DNA from: Phycisphaerae bacterium
GTDB taxonomy: Bacteria; Planctomycetota; Phycisphaerae; UBA1845
DNA length: 54,566 nucleotides
Assembly (NCBI GenBank): GCA_021604825.1
Contig: BQJS01000006.1
Span: 1-54,566, forward strand
Direction of reading: 5' to 3'
The notes beneath the pieces are model-generated. The model saw nothing but the letters and a program-made list of their open reading frames with translations, ran no database searches and was not told the DNA's origin. A program made the translations under genes and the position numbers. Position 1 is the stretch's first letter, and each line of letters begins with the position of its first letter. This document shows positions 1-8,286 of this stretch, piece by piece.

Positions 1-17
1 CAGATAGCTGATGCAAC

Positions 18-347
18 GTGACGCATCCATCTCATAAGGGGCTGGAAACGCATCCGTCGGACTTGGCGCGGTTGATGGGGGACTGGGTATTCGGTTGCGA
101 CATCTGTCAGCAGGTCTGCCCGCACAATTCCGAGGTGCCGACGACGAGGGAGCCCAAGTTCACCATTCGCCCGCCGGGCCCGCAACCGGATCTCGAAGCC
201 ATGGGGGCCATGACAGACGAAGAACTCCGCGAGCAACTTAAAGGCAGTGCCATCAAGCGGGCCAAGCCGGACATGCTTCGTCGCAATGCCCGCATCGCGT
301 TGCAAAACGCGAAGGCCAATTCCGATGCCCCGCCGAATGACAGTTGA
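18..347 (+). CDS. queG: Epoxyqueuosine reductase QueG, C-terminal part only
   Basis: QueG reduces epoxyqueuosine to queuosine in tRNA using cobalamin and two 4Fe-4S clusters. What remains is the C-terminal part: the second cluster motif GCDICQQVCPHN around residues 26-37 and the usual tail with GSAIKRAKP and a final LRRNARIAL stretch. The rest lies outside the window. The GTG at 18 is only the first usable codon after an in-frame TGA at 9-11, not the true start. The CISYLTIE stretch expected just before this point cannot be read in any single frame in the first 40 bases, so the gene is either broken here or the sequence end carries errors. It converges on murJ across a pair of palindromic repeats. 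Two other queuosine-related genes lie within 16 kb. Confidence 0.8.
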   Translation: MTHPSHKGLETHPSDLARLMGDWVFGCDICQQVCPHNSEVPTTREPKFTIRPPGPQPDLEAMGAMTDEELREQLKGSAIKRAKPDMLRRNARIALQNAKANSDAPPNDS

Positions 348-365
348 TAGAACAACAAGACCCCG

Positions 366-439
366 GTGCCACTGCTCTGTGAGCAGTGCAAACGAATAGA
401 TGGATCCAGTCCAGGGCACTGCTCACAGAGCAGTGGCAC
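366..439. repeat. Inverted pair of a 24-bp palindromic repeat between convergent genes
   Basis: A 24-base unit (366-389) with core CACTGCTC-TGT-GAGCAGTG is followed after 26 bases by its exact reverse complement (416-439). Each unit is itself an 8-bp hairpin, and the pair can form a longer cruciform. It fills the space between the stop of queG and the stop of murJ, so it may act as a bidirectional 3' end or be a REP-like mobile repeat. A third exact copy lies at 14090-14113, again at a gene 3' end. Confidence 0.8.
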
Positions 440-452
440 GTCTTAGCCTCTT

Positions 453-2039
453 TCACTCGCGCATTGAAATCTGTTTCCGCATCAAAATGTCGAGTTCGTC
501 ACAGCGAAGAATGCGCGAGACGATCGCGAATACGATCGCTCCTACCGCCACGCTGAGAGCCAACCGCAGACCATCACCAATTGGCAGGGTGCTTCCGACG
601 CCAGAGCTTTCTGAAAGGAGCCAAAGGACGCCGGCCATCACAGCTGCGGCGACGCATGCTTTGAACCCCGACCATGCGGTGGACGCCCAACGAAATTCGC
701 AAATGTTGTTTCGCAAACACATCGCAAGCAATCCTACTTGTAGCGACGCAGTGATTGCGGTCGCCAGGGCTACACCGGCTTCGCGCAGTGCGGTCTGAAC
801 CAAAATGATGTTCAACAGGAAATTGAGCCCGACCATTGCGAGTGAAATGCGGATCGGCGTTTTCGTGTTTTCTTTGGCGTAGTAACCTCGCACCAGAATT
901 TGCTGGAGCGCAAAGGCCCACAATCCGAGGCAGTAACAAACCATCGCAGCAACCACGCGTTCACTGTCCGCTGAGTTGAATTCACCGCGCTCAAAGGCCA
1001 GTCGTACGAGCAATGGGGCGGTCATAATGAGCCCAACCGCAGATGGGATTGCGAAAAAGAGCGACGTACGCAATCCGGAATCGAGCGACTTTGCAAAACC
1101 GATTTCGTCGTCCTCGGCGACGCGTTCGCTTAGCAATGGAAATATCGCGGTGGCGATTGCTGTTGAGAACACGCCAAGCGGCAGGTATCCAAGTTGCTGC
1201 GCGTATCCCAATGTCGCAGGCCCCTCACCGTCTTTCACAAGCAGGTATGCGATCAAGGAATCAATAAGTGTATTGAGCTGAATTGCGGATGCGCCCACGA
1301 TCATCGGTATGGTCAATTTGATCACGCGCATGACCTGCGGCGAGCGCCAATCGAAATTGGGAATGATGCTGAAATTGATTGACTTCAACCAAAGGACCTG
1401 AATTGTCACTTGGACCACCCCAGCCGCCAGCACGCTGAAGGCGATCAATATAAAATGATCCTGCTGATTGAGATCCAGCCACTTGCCACCGAACCAAGTT
1501 GTGCCAATGATGATGACATTGAGAAGGATCGGCGCAAGCGCAGGCGCTGCAAATCGGTGCAGACTATTGAGGACGCCTGCAAGAGTGGCGGTCAGACAAA
1601 TCAGAACCATGTACGGCAGCAGAATAATCGTTAGGTGAATCACCGGGCGCGGCGAGTTCCACTGGGCGATGAGCAGTCCGATTTCTGCGAAGACGAGCAA
1701 CGTTGTGAGGATGACCGCGACCAACGTCACTACGCCGCCGGCTAGACGCTTGGCCGCTTCGTCCCCGTCGGAATTGCGACATTTTGCAAAAACCGGAATG
1801 AAGGCAGAGGTCAGCGCCCCTTCACCAAACAAACGGCGGGTGAGATTAGGGATAAGAAACGCAATGCGGAATTCACTGAGTTGCGTGCTGATGCCAAAGA
1901 AATAGCCATATGCCATCTCGCGTGCGAGCCCAAGCACGCGCGATGCCAAAGTCATCAGCGAAATAAGTTTGGCCGATCCAACAAATCGGTGATCTCGTGA
2001 CACGGGCGTATATATAGGACGAGCGGGAGGATGAGACAA
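453..2039 (-). CDS. murJ: Lipid II flippase MurJ (MviN family)
   Basis: MurJ flips the peptidoglycan precursor lipid II across the inner membrane. The 528 residues are of normal family length and strongly hydrophobic, with the about 14 membrane helices expected of a MOP-superfamily transporter. The N-terminal block SRVLGLAREMAYGYFFG and the following PNLTRRLFGEGALTSAFIPVF are the family signature. The start is uncertain: TTG at 2039 has no clear ribosome site, and a GTG at 2003 would also precede the whole conserved region. The gene is transcribed away from the ferredoxins, leaving about 215 bases for two divergent promoters. Confidence 0.95.
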   Translation of the reverse strand: MSHPPARPIYTPVSRDHRFVGSAKLISLMTLASRVLGLAREMAYGYFFGISTQLSEFRIAFLIPNLTRRLFGEGALTSAFIPVFAKCRNSDGDEAAKRLAGGVVTLVAVILTTLLVFAEIGLLIAQWNSPRPVIHLTIILLPYMVLICLTATLAGVLNSLHRFAAPALAPILLNVIIIGTTWFGGKWLDLNQQDHFILIAFSVLAAGVVQVTIQVLWLKSINFSIIPNFDWRSPQVMRVIKLTIPMIVGASAIQLNTLIDSLIAYLLVKDGEGPATLGYAQQLGYLPLGVFSTAIATAIFPLLSERVAEDDEIGFAKSLDSGLRTSLFFAIPSAVGLIMTAPLLVRLAFERGEFNSADSERVVAAMVCYCLGLWAFALQQILVRGYYAKENTKTPIRISLAMVGLNFLLNIILVQTALREAGVALATAITASLQVGLLAMCLRNNICEFRWASTAWSGFKACVAAAVMAGVLWLLSESSGVGSTLPIGDGLRLALSVAVGAIVFAIVSRILRCDELDILMRKQISMRE

Positions 2040-2254
2040 GCGCGAAGCGGTTCGTTTTGCTGGGGATTAAAAAGGGGTGGAAAATTAGAAATGAATTCGC
2101 TACTGTCGGGCGGCCCATCGCACTAGAATTCCCACGCGATTTGGGTTAGGAATCGGTCCAGGTTGTAGCGTTGCCAAATTGCAACACGTACTCAAGGCAT
2201 CACTTACTCAAGAGGGGCGGATGACCGACCGCGTCTCGATTGGAGAATGAAGTT

Positions 2255-2593
2255 ATGGCACACATTGTGGCGGAACCCTGCGTGGCTTGTAAATTCACCG
2301 ACTGTGTCGCCGTTTGCCCGGTCGATTGTTTTCATGAGGGCGTGAATTTTCTCGTGATCGATCCCGATGTCTGCATCGACTGTGGTCTTTGTGTGCCCGA
2401 GTGTCCAACCGAGGCGATCTTTGCCGAAGACGATCTGCCCGAAAAGTGGTCTGATTATGTAGAGATCAACGCCAAGTACACGCCCGATTGGCCGGTGATC
2501 GATGCCCAAAAGTCGCCATTGCCCGAGGCGGAAGAAATGAAAGACGTCGAGGACAAGAAGGAAATGCTGGATTCCAACGCATTCCAGGAATAG
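2255..2593 (+). CDS. fdxA: 7Fe/8Fe-type ferredoxin FdxA, copy 1
   Basis: Small soluble electron carrier. The cysteines follow the Azotobacter ferredoxin I pattern: C9, C17 and C21-P for the first, usually 3Fe-4S, cluster with an extra C12, and C25 plus C40, C43, C46, C50-P for the 4Fe-4S cluster. After the clusters comes an acidic C-terminal extension typical of this class, giving 112 residues. ATG at 2255 is chosen because GGAG at 2241-2244 precedes it at normal distance and because copy 2 begins with the same [10 protein letters not shown] near-identical gene follows 154 bases downstream, so this is a recent tandem duplication. Confidence 0.93.
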   Translation: MAHIVAEPCVACKFTDCVAVCPVDCFHEGVNFLVIDPDVCIDCGLCVPECPTEAIFAEDDLPEKWSDYVEINAKYTPDWPVIDAQKSPLPEAEEMKDVEDKKEMLDSNAFQE

Positions 2594-2747
2594 TCCAGAA
2601 TCAAACACTTAAATCCAAGCATAACGCCAGGCATAAGAAGCGTGTGACGCTTGCCAATCTTGATGAAGAATCAGAATGGCTTGTTGAGCAAAGAAAATAA
2701 TTTGAGCCCACCAGGGTCAATGGCTTTTTAGATCGGAGAATTCTGTC

Positions 2748-3086
2748 GTGGCACATATCGTGGCCGAACCTTGTGTGGCTTGTAAATTTACCGACTGCGT
2801 TGCCGTGTGTCCGGTCGATTGCTTTCATGAGGGCATCAACTTTCTGGTGATCGATCCCGGCGAATGCATTGACTGCACGCAATGTGTTCCGGAGTGCCCA
2901 ACAGAAGCGATCTTTGCCGAAGACGATTTGCCGGACAAATGGTCGGAGTATGTGGAAATCAACGCAAAGTTAACTCCGGATTGGCCCGTGATCGACACTC
3001 AAAAAGACCCGCTTCCCGAAGCCGAGGACTTGAAGGACTACGAGGGCAAGCGCGAATTTCTCGACCCCGGTGCGTGGCAGGAATAA
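2748..3086 (+). CDS. fdxA: 7Fe/8Fe-type ferredoxin FdxA, copy 2
   Basis: Paralogue of the ferredoxin at 2255, also 112 residues and with every cluster cysteine kept. It starts at GTG 2748, preceded by GGAG in the sequence atcggagaattctgtc. The two copies differ mainly in the C-terminal extension and near the second cluster (CIDCGLC in copy 1, CIDCTQC here), so some divergence in redox partner is possible. Two hairpins follow: a short one at 3092-3109 and a strong terminator at 3149-3181, so the pair probably forms one transcription unit. Confidence 0.93.
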   Translation: MAHIVAEPCVACKFTDCVAVCPVDCFHEGINFLVIDPGECIDCTQCVPECPTEAIFAEDDLPDKWSEYVEINAKLTPDWPVIDTQKDPLPEAEDLKDYEGKREFLDPGAWQE

Positions 3087-3148
3087 CGGCGGGGCAATGG
3101 CACTTGCCCGAATTTTCCATACAACGCCTCGGTTATAAAAGTACGCCG

Positions 3149-3181
3149 CACGCACTTGATCCGTCAGGTGCGTGTTTTTTT
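3149..3181 (+). terminator. Rho-independent terminator after the ferredoxins
   Basis: CACGCACTTGA (3149-3159), loop TCCG, then TCAGGTGCGTG (3164-3174) form an 11-bp stem with one G-T pair, followed at once by seven T. A weaker hairpin, GGGCAA-tggcac-TTGCCC (3092-3109), precedes it. The terminator runs up to the next gene, which argues against any upstream start for that gene. Confidence 0.88.
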
Positions 3182-3201
3182 GTGCAACATGGATCAAGCT
3201 C

Positions 3202-4182
3202 TTGAACGACGAACGAACAAGCGAATTGACAGTTGATGCGATTCTCCCCTCGGTTCGACGGGTCATGAACCGCATGCAGCATCTTTCGATTGATGAAGCC
3301 GCGATCAAGCGGTTTGCCGTCGAACTATTCGACGCACCACAAATCGCGGGACCGGAAGATGACGCTCTGTTGTTTCGTGGGTCGCGCGACGAGTGCGCGA
3401 ATTTCTGCCTGTTGTGTGACGCGCTGAATTTCTGCTTCTGGTCGGACGAGGGGTGGGAATTGGAATATGCCGGGCAACGTTGGACGCGGACCCATGCGAT
3501 GATTGCGGGGGTGCTTCGGGCCATCGGGCAAGATCGAGCGTGGCTTGCGTCTGATCAATGGCGAAATGCCACGGCGCAGGATGTGCAGACGATTTTTGCG
3601 GGGGAAGGTTCGATACCACTCCCGGCAGAGCGATTGCGCATCATGAACGAAACCGGAAGGGTGCTGTCCGATCGGTTCAACGGGCAGTTCATCGGTGCAG
3701 TGGACCAAGCCAATCAAGACGCGTCTCGCGTTGCTGAGTTGCTCGCGCAAGACTTTCCGTCATTTCGCGACATCGCCACGCATTCGGGCGAGAAGGTTGT
3801 GTTTCTTAAGCGGGCGCAGATTTGCGCGGCGGATCTTCATCGTACACTGATCGCCAACGATCTGGCGGGATTGAGCGGCCTGTCGCAACTGACCGTGTTC
3901 GCCGATTACCGTCTGCCACAGTTGTTCCGGCATGTAGGAGCGATGCGGCTGAGCCCGGAGCTTGCGGACGCAGTGGATCAAGAGCGGGAAATTGCGGGCG
4001 GTTCGACGGAGGAGGTTGAGCTAAGGGCTGCGACCATTTGGATCGCCGATCAGCTTGTTGATGAACTCAATCGAATGGGGCGTCCGGTGGATGCTTGGGA
4101 ATTGGACTACACCTTATGGCTTAGCGCGAGAGCCCCCGAAGTTTGCGTGCCCCATCATCGTACCGTGTCGATTTATTATTGA
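3202..4182 (+). CDS. Queuosine-salvage nucleotide hydrolase (QNG1/DUF2419 family)
   Basis: This family releases the queuine base from queuosine 5'-phosphate so that it can be re-used by tRNA-guanine transglycosylase. The 326 residues match over the full length: ILPSVRRV near the N terminus, a helical middle, FADYRLPQLFRHVGAMRLSPEL around two thirds of the way, and the closing HHRTVSIYY. TTG at 3202 is preferred because the open frame upstream runs into a strong terminator and homology already begins around codon 14, before the first ATG at 3265. Its presence close to queG and queD suggests this organism can both make and recycle queuosine. Confidence 0.85.
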   Translation: MNDERTSELTVDAILPSVRRVMNRMQHLSIDEAAIKRFAVELFDAPQIAGPEDDALLFRGSRDECANFCLLCDALNFCFWSDEGWELEYAGQRWTRTHAMIAGVLRAIGQDRAWLASDQWRNATAQDVQTIFAGEGSIPLPAERLRIMNETGRVLSDRFNGQFIGAVDQANQDASRVAELLAQDFPSFRDIATHSGEKVVFLKRAQICAADLHRTLIANDLAGLSGLSQLTVFADYRLPQLFRHVGAMRLSPELADAVDQEREIAGGSTEEVELRAATIWIADQLVDELNRMGRPVDAWELDYTLWLSARAPEVCVPHHRTVSIYY

Positions 4183-4216
4183 TGCCGATCGACGATTGAT
4201 ATTGAGGCGCGCTCGC

Positions 4217-4822
4217 TCAGATGTTCGTGGATATGACCGGATCGATCGCGTCGCAAATATCACGCAGCACCGCAAGCGGGGACTGGTCGGCATTGATGTG
4301 CGAAATCAATTCTTCGGGGTAGCACTCCAGCACCGGACGAGTCGACTCTTGGTACACCTTGATGCGATTTAAGATCACGTCTTCCATTGCATCATCGGTG
4401 CGACCGGATTTTGCCGCGCGTAGTTTAAGTCGTTCGACCAGTTTTTTCTGATCCTTCATGTTGAGGTGAACGACTTTCAAAACGTCGATGTAACCGCCGA
4501 TCAATTCCACTTGCGAAGGTGTGCGCGGAATGCCATCGAGAAGCAGCGTGTGATAATTCGGATCGATCGCACCGGACGAAACCATGCCGCTGACGATTTG
4601 ATTCCAAAGTCTCACGGTAAGTTCGTCGGGCACAAGCATTCCCTTGGACGCGTACGCGAGAAACTCTTTTCCGATTTCGCTTTCTTTGTCGAGCGCGCGA
4701 AAGATGTCGCCCATGGCAAGGTGAACAAAGTGAGGCATGCCCGCCAGCGCGGCACCTTGTGTACCTTTTCCACATCCGGGATATCCGAAAAACAAAATGG
4801 CACGATATGCTGCACTACCCAA
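4217..4822 (-). CDS. Adenylate-kinase-family nucleoside monophosphate kinase
   Basis: Transfers phosphate from ATP to a nucleoside monophosphate. Residues 8-17 are the P-loop GYPGCGKGTQ, followed by the NMP-binding region (GDIFRAL), LLDGIPRTPSQ in the position of the DGFPR motif of adenylate kinases, and an acidic and arginine-rich C-terminal half. It is 201 residues, slightly shorter than typical bacterial Adk, with no four-cysteine zinc site in the lid. TTG 4822 is chosen because GGAGG sits 7 bases upstream and the conserved domain begins directly after it; a longer frame from 4915 would overlap the upstream gene. The odd P-loop (YPGC rather than PPGAG) suggests a paralogue rather than the only Adk of the cell. 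Confidence 0.82.
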   Translation of the reverse strand: MGSAAYRAILFFGYPGCGKGTQGAALAGMPHFVHLAMGDIFRALDKESEIGKEFLAYASKGMLVPDELTVRLWNQIVSGMVSSGAIDPNYHTLLLDGIPRTPSQVELIGGYIDVLKVVHLNMKDQKKLVERLKLRAAKSGRTDDAMEDVILNRIKVYQESTRPVLECYPEELISHINADQSPLAVLRDICDAIDPVISTNI

Positions 4823-4829
4823 GGCTTGG

Positions 4830-4834
4830 CCTCC
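4830..4834 (-). promoter_or_regulatory. Ribosome binding site that fixes a TTG start
   Basis: GGAGG on the minus strand, seven bases before TTG at 4822. It decides the start of the nucleoside monophosphate kinase gene against the longer frame beginning at 4915. Confidence 0.75.
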
Positions 4835-4883
4835 AGCTAACCTTAATGTTTGATGATCGTGTGACGCGCCGCCTGGGCGACGG

Positions 4884-6044
4884 TCAGCCCGCGCCGCGAG
4901 CCTTCCAGTTTGCATACCGCTCAGCCAGCGCTGGATCGTTAATTTTTACATCGGCCCCTTCAAGCAGGGACCTGTAGAGACGTCGCATTTCCGCGTCGGC
5001 CTGCCGCTCACGCAGGCGATCTATTAGTTCTGCCCGTCTTCCAGCCCGACCAGTTTCCCCGTTTGCGAGTTTTTTCTCAAGTTTGACCAAGTGCCACCAA
5101 GAGTCCGCTTGGATTGGAGCCGAAATCTCGCCGACGGCCAACCCGAACGCCACCTGCCTGATGGGTTGGGGGATTTCACCCGAGCCCTGAGTGAAGGGTT
5201 TTAGGAGCCCGCCCGGTGGCCCAGTCCTCAAGTTGGCGCTGTGAAGGACCGCAGCCTCTGCAAAGTCCAGCCCGTCAGCCAGCATCGCCCGTAATTTCTC
5301 GGCGGCGGCTCGATCGGGGAGCTGAACATGGCGAACGACGACCCTTTCGCCCGATTGGGCCCCGGACTCTTTCTGGAGCTCGGCACCGGAGAACTGCATC
5401 TGGGCGTAGGCGATCGTCCGGAGGTAGGCATTTCGCTTGATCGTCGAAAAATATTCCAATTTGGAGATTCTGCGCCGCTTGAGGATGCCTTTGAGCAGTC
5501 GCTCGGCTTCTTCGCGGTCGAATTTGGAGTCATCACTCCCGGATTCCAGCGGTGACAGGATCGCCTTCAAGCGGCGATCGTATTCGTTTTGGATATCGAG
5601 GTCCGATACCGTCAGGCCAAGTTCCTCGCACCGTTGGATGGCGTGTTCCAGAACGATCAACGGTTCGAGTGCAGCTGCCCCGTGATCTTCAAGCAACATG
5701 CGAGACATTTGGCTGCGGGCGATGTCACGCCCGTTGACCGTCGCGACGGGTGTTCCGCTTGATGATTTTGGAGAGTCATCGCTGGGAGATGCGTCGTTCG
5801 CGGTGTCGGCCAACTGTTCTGACCACGACTTCGCAGCGTCGTGGCTTGCTGAGTGAGAGGTGTTTGGAGCGGCTGTGTTCTTTTGGGGTGGTTCATTGTA
5901 TCGTTGGGCGACGGCTTGGCGGACGGTCTGGCGCTCGTGGTCCGGCGTCGCCGCGCAGCCGGTCATTAGCAGCGCGCACGCCAAAGCCGGTATTGTCATT
6001 AGACGGGGCGCACGGGACATGGACGGGACGGTAGCAGGCGTCAT
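4884..6044 (-). CDS. SurA/PpiC-like periplasmic peptidyl-prolyl isomerase lipoprotein
   Basis: Predicted envelope chaperone. The N terminus is a lipoprotein signal (PALACALLMTGC, cysteine about residue 30), followed by a low-complexity Asn/Ser/Pro/Asp linker, a SurA-N-like helical segment starting at PVATVNGRDIARSQM, and a parvulin domain (VRHVQLPDRAAAEKLRAML, then AVLHSANLRTGPPGGLL and PQPIRQVAFGLAVGEISAPI). ATG 6044 is preferred: GGGG precedes it, and a TTG at 6089 would give an implausibly long signal. ATG 6020 is also possible. It lies divergent to the hydrolase at 6089 with less than 50 bases between starts. The kinase gene follows 61 bases downstream. Confidence 0.83.
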   Translation of the reverse strand: MTPATVPSMSRAPRLMTIPALACALLMTGCAATPDHERQTVRQAVAQRYNEPPQKNTAAPNTSHSASHDAAKSWSEQLADTANDASPSDDSPKSSSGTPVATVNGRDIARSQMSRMLLEDHGAAALEPLIVLEHAIQRCEELGLTVSDLDIQNEYDRRLKAILSPLESGSDDSKFDREEAERLLKGILKRRRISKLEYFSTIKRNAYLRTIAYAQMQFSGAELQKESGAQSGERVVVRHVQLPDRAAAEKLRAMLADGLDFAEAAVLHSANLRTGPPGGLLKPFTQGSGEIPQPIRQVAFGLAVGEISAPIQADSWWHLVKLEKKLANGETGRAGRRAELIDRLRERQADAEMRRLYRSLLEGADVKINDPALAERYANWKARGAG

Positions 6045-6088
6045 TTTCCCCGTCAACCGGTGCTGCGAAGTGGTGCAGGGATTGATCA

Positions 6089-6874
6089 ATGCCTGAAAAC
6101 CGAGGGGTCAAAGTTACTTTTCTGGGGACCGGGACGTCGCATGGCGTACCCATGATCGGATGTGATTGTTCGGTTTGTACGTCAGATGATCCCAAGGACA
6201 AACGGACGCGGACGAGCGTTCTCGTCGAAACGCTGGGAAAGGCATTCCTGATCGATACGTCGCCTGAGCTGCGATTGCAGTGCGTTGCAAATGGCGTCAA
6301 TCATATCGACGCGGTGTTGTTCACGCATGCCCATGCCGACCACGTGACCGGCATGGACGACCTGCGACGATTCAACTGGCTAAGTCGATCCACGCTTGAT
6401 TGCTATGGCACGAGCGCAACATTGGATTCGATTCGAAATATGTTCGCGTACATCTTCCAAGAAGACCCTGAGTATCCGTCACACAAGCCCTCGTTGACAC
6501 TCAATGAAATCGGCGACGAACCGCTGAGCATCGCCGACGTTCCTGTTACGCCGATTGCGCTGATGCATGGGCCATTGCCGGTCCTTGGTTTTCGATTCGG
6601 GAACATCGCATACTGTACCGACTGCAACCAGATACCCGACGATTCCTTGAAGCGCCTGCAGAATCTCGACGTCCTCATCCTCGACGCCCTCCGCGACAAA
6701 CCGCACCCGACGCATTTCAATCTCGTCGAAGCCGTCGCGATGGCCACCCGCATCGGGGCCAAAAGGACGTTCTTCACACACATCGCCCACGCCCTGGGGC
6801 ACGCCGAAACCAATGGCAAACTCCCCGAATCGATGGCACTGGCCCATGACGGACTCGTCATCGAATCCAGCTAG
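6089..6874 (+). CDS. PhnP-like metallo-beta-lactamase-fold hydrolase
   Basis: Cytoplasmic metal-dependent phosphodiesterase of the PhnP group, which in E. coli opens cyclic phosphoribosyl phosphate. Visible features are the N-terminal strand FLGTGTSHGVP, the zinc cysteines in GCDCSVC, the metal-binding HAHADHVTGMDDLRRF at about residues 77-92, and later HGPLPVLGFRFG, YCTDCN and THIAHALGH supplying further metal-binding histidines and aspartate. 261 residues is normal. No phosphonate genes lie nearby, so the substrate cannot be assigned. Confidence 0.87.
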   Translation: MPENRGVKVTFLGTGTSHGVPMIGCDCSVCTSDDPKDKRTRTSVLVETLGKAFLIDTSPELRLQCVANGVNHIDAVLFTHAHADHVTGMDDLRRFNWLSRSTLDCYGTSATLDSIRNMFAYIFQEDPEYPSHKPSLTLNEIGDEPLSIADVPVTPIALMHGPLPVLGFRFGNIAYCTDCNQIPDDSLKRLQNLDVLILDALRDKPHPTHFNLVEAVAMATRIGAKRTFFTHIAHALGHAETNGKLPESMALAHDGLVIESS

Positions 6875-6957
6875 GCCAGCCAACAATAAGCCTCGCGAGT
6901 CGAACATGGCGGATAGAAGGTTCGTAGACATGCGCACGGGCACGCGACAGGCTGGAC

Positions 6958-8247
6958 ATGAATGTTCTGCTGCCTCATAGTATGGGGCTGCGGTCTGCCG
7001 TGGATTGCCCGCAAGTCGTTAATCTCGTTTCCAAATCGGGAGTTATGGTATTGATGATGTTGGCCCTACAACCACTCCAGTCGTTGAGCGACGTTGTTGG
7101 CGCGTATTGGCCCGTCCTCGTGGTTTCTTTTGGAATCTCATTGTTGGCGACGCCACTGTGCCGCGCGTTTGCCAAGCGCTTCAATGTTGTCGATCGTCCC
7201 GACGATTGGCTCAAGCCTCACGAACAACCCATCCCGTACCTGGGGGGCGTTGCGATATTTCTGGCTTGGGCGGGTGGCATCTTGTTTGGCGTGTGGTGGA
7301 TTGGCCGACAGGACCCTTGGGGCGAGATGGATTGGGCCCATCTGGCACCGCTGACCATCAACAGTCCGATGCTCCTCGGAATTCTCGTGGGTGGGACTGC
7401 GATTATGGCGTTGGGTCTTTTTGATGACCTGCGTATGGCGTCGCCGATCGTTAAGCTCGCGGGGAATATCACGGTGGCGCTCGTCTTGGTCTTCGTGGGA
7501 TTGGGCGACGATTTTGTGGGAACCGCGGCCGCAAAATTCGGCGTACACATGACGGGTCCGGACGCTTGGCTTAATTGGGTCTACACCGTACCGTTGACTG
7601 TGTTCATCGTCGTGGGTGCGTGCAACGCGACAAACCTGCTCGACGGGATGGATGGGCTTTGCAGTGGGGTGCTTGGGATTATTTCGTTTGGTTTCATGAT
7701 CTTGGCGCTGCATTTGCACATGTACGGCGCTTGGCATCACGACAACGTCATTCGTGTGCTGGTGACGCTGTCGATGATGGGTGGGGCGCTTGGGTTTCTG
7801 CCTTACAACCGCAACCCAGCGAGCATTTTCATGGGCGACGCCGGCTCGATGCTCTTGGGGTTTACCGCCGCCGTCATGATCCTGATGTTTGCCGAAGATC
7901 AGGTTCTCAAGTGGATGCTCGGTGCGATCGTGGTTGTGGGCTTGCCGATTGCAGACATGGCCTTGGCGCTGATTCGAAGGTGGCGTGCCCAACGACCACT
8001 GATGATGGGCGATCGAAGTCACTTCTACGATCAATTGCGCGATCGCGGATTGAGCGTTAAGCGGGTGGTTGCGATCAGTTATGGGCTTTCCGCGTTCTTT
8101 GCAGCGGCTGGATGTTTGGTCCCGATCTTTTTCAGAACTCGGTACGTTGTTCCGATTTACGCATTCCTCGGCGTCCTGACGCTCGCTGCGATCAAGAAAT
8201 TTCGGATGCTTCGCGTTGATTCGCCAGCCACCGAACCCAAGCAGTAG
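6958..8247 (+). CDS. WecA/TagO-type undecaprenyl-phosphate GlcNAc-1-phosphate transferase
   Basis: Integral membrane enzyme of the polyprenyl-phosphate N-acetylhexosamine-1-phosphate transferase family, which starts assembly of a surface polysaccharide on undecaprenyl phosphate. Motifs in order: PIPYLGGVAI, GLFDDLRMASP (the DDxxD-like site), NLLDGMDGLCSG, and FLPYNRNPASIFMGDAGSMLLGF with the conserved NPASIFMGDAGS of the family. About ten membrane helices. 429 residues is slightly longer than average because of the N terminus; an internal ATG at 7045 is an alternative start. It is more like WecA/TagO than MraY, but which polymer it serves is not visible. Confidence 0.88.
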   Translation: MNVLLPHSMGLRSAVDCPQVVNLVSKSGVMVLMMLALQPLQSLSDVVGAYWPVLVVSFGISLLATPLCRAFAKRFNVVDRPDDWLKPHEQPIPYLGGVAIFLAWAGGILFGVWWIGRQDPWGEMDWAHLAPLTINSPMLLGILVGGTAIMALGLFDDLRMASPIVKLAGNITVALVLVFVGLGDDFVGTAAAKFGVHMTGPDAWLNWVYTVPLTVFIVVGACNATNLLDGMDGLCSGVLGIISFGFMILALHLHMYGAWHHDNVIRVLVTLSMMGGALGFLPYNRNPASIFMGDAGSMLLGFTAAVMILMFAEDQVLKWMLGAIVVVGLPIADMALALIRRWRAQRPLMMGDRSHFYDQLRDRGLSVKRVVAISYGLSAFFAAAGCLVPIFFRTRYVVPIYAFLGVLTLAAIKKFRMLRVDSPATEPKQ

Positions 8248-8286
8248 TCACCGTTCCTGTTGAAAACCAAACGATCGAATGAAGGG

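Noticed and set aside
3172..3201. Upstream GTG start for the queuosine-salvage gene
   Set aside because: It lies inside the stem and T run of a strong terminator.
7138..8034. 298-codon open frame antisense to the WecA-like gene
   Set aside because: Composition is His/Arg/Gln-rich, it has no family signature, and the opposite strand encodes a clear membrane enzyme.
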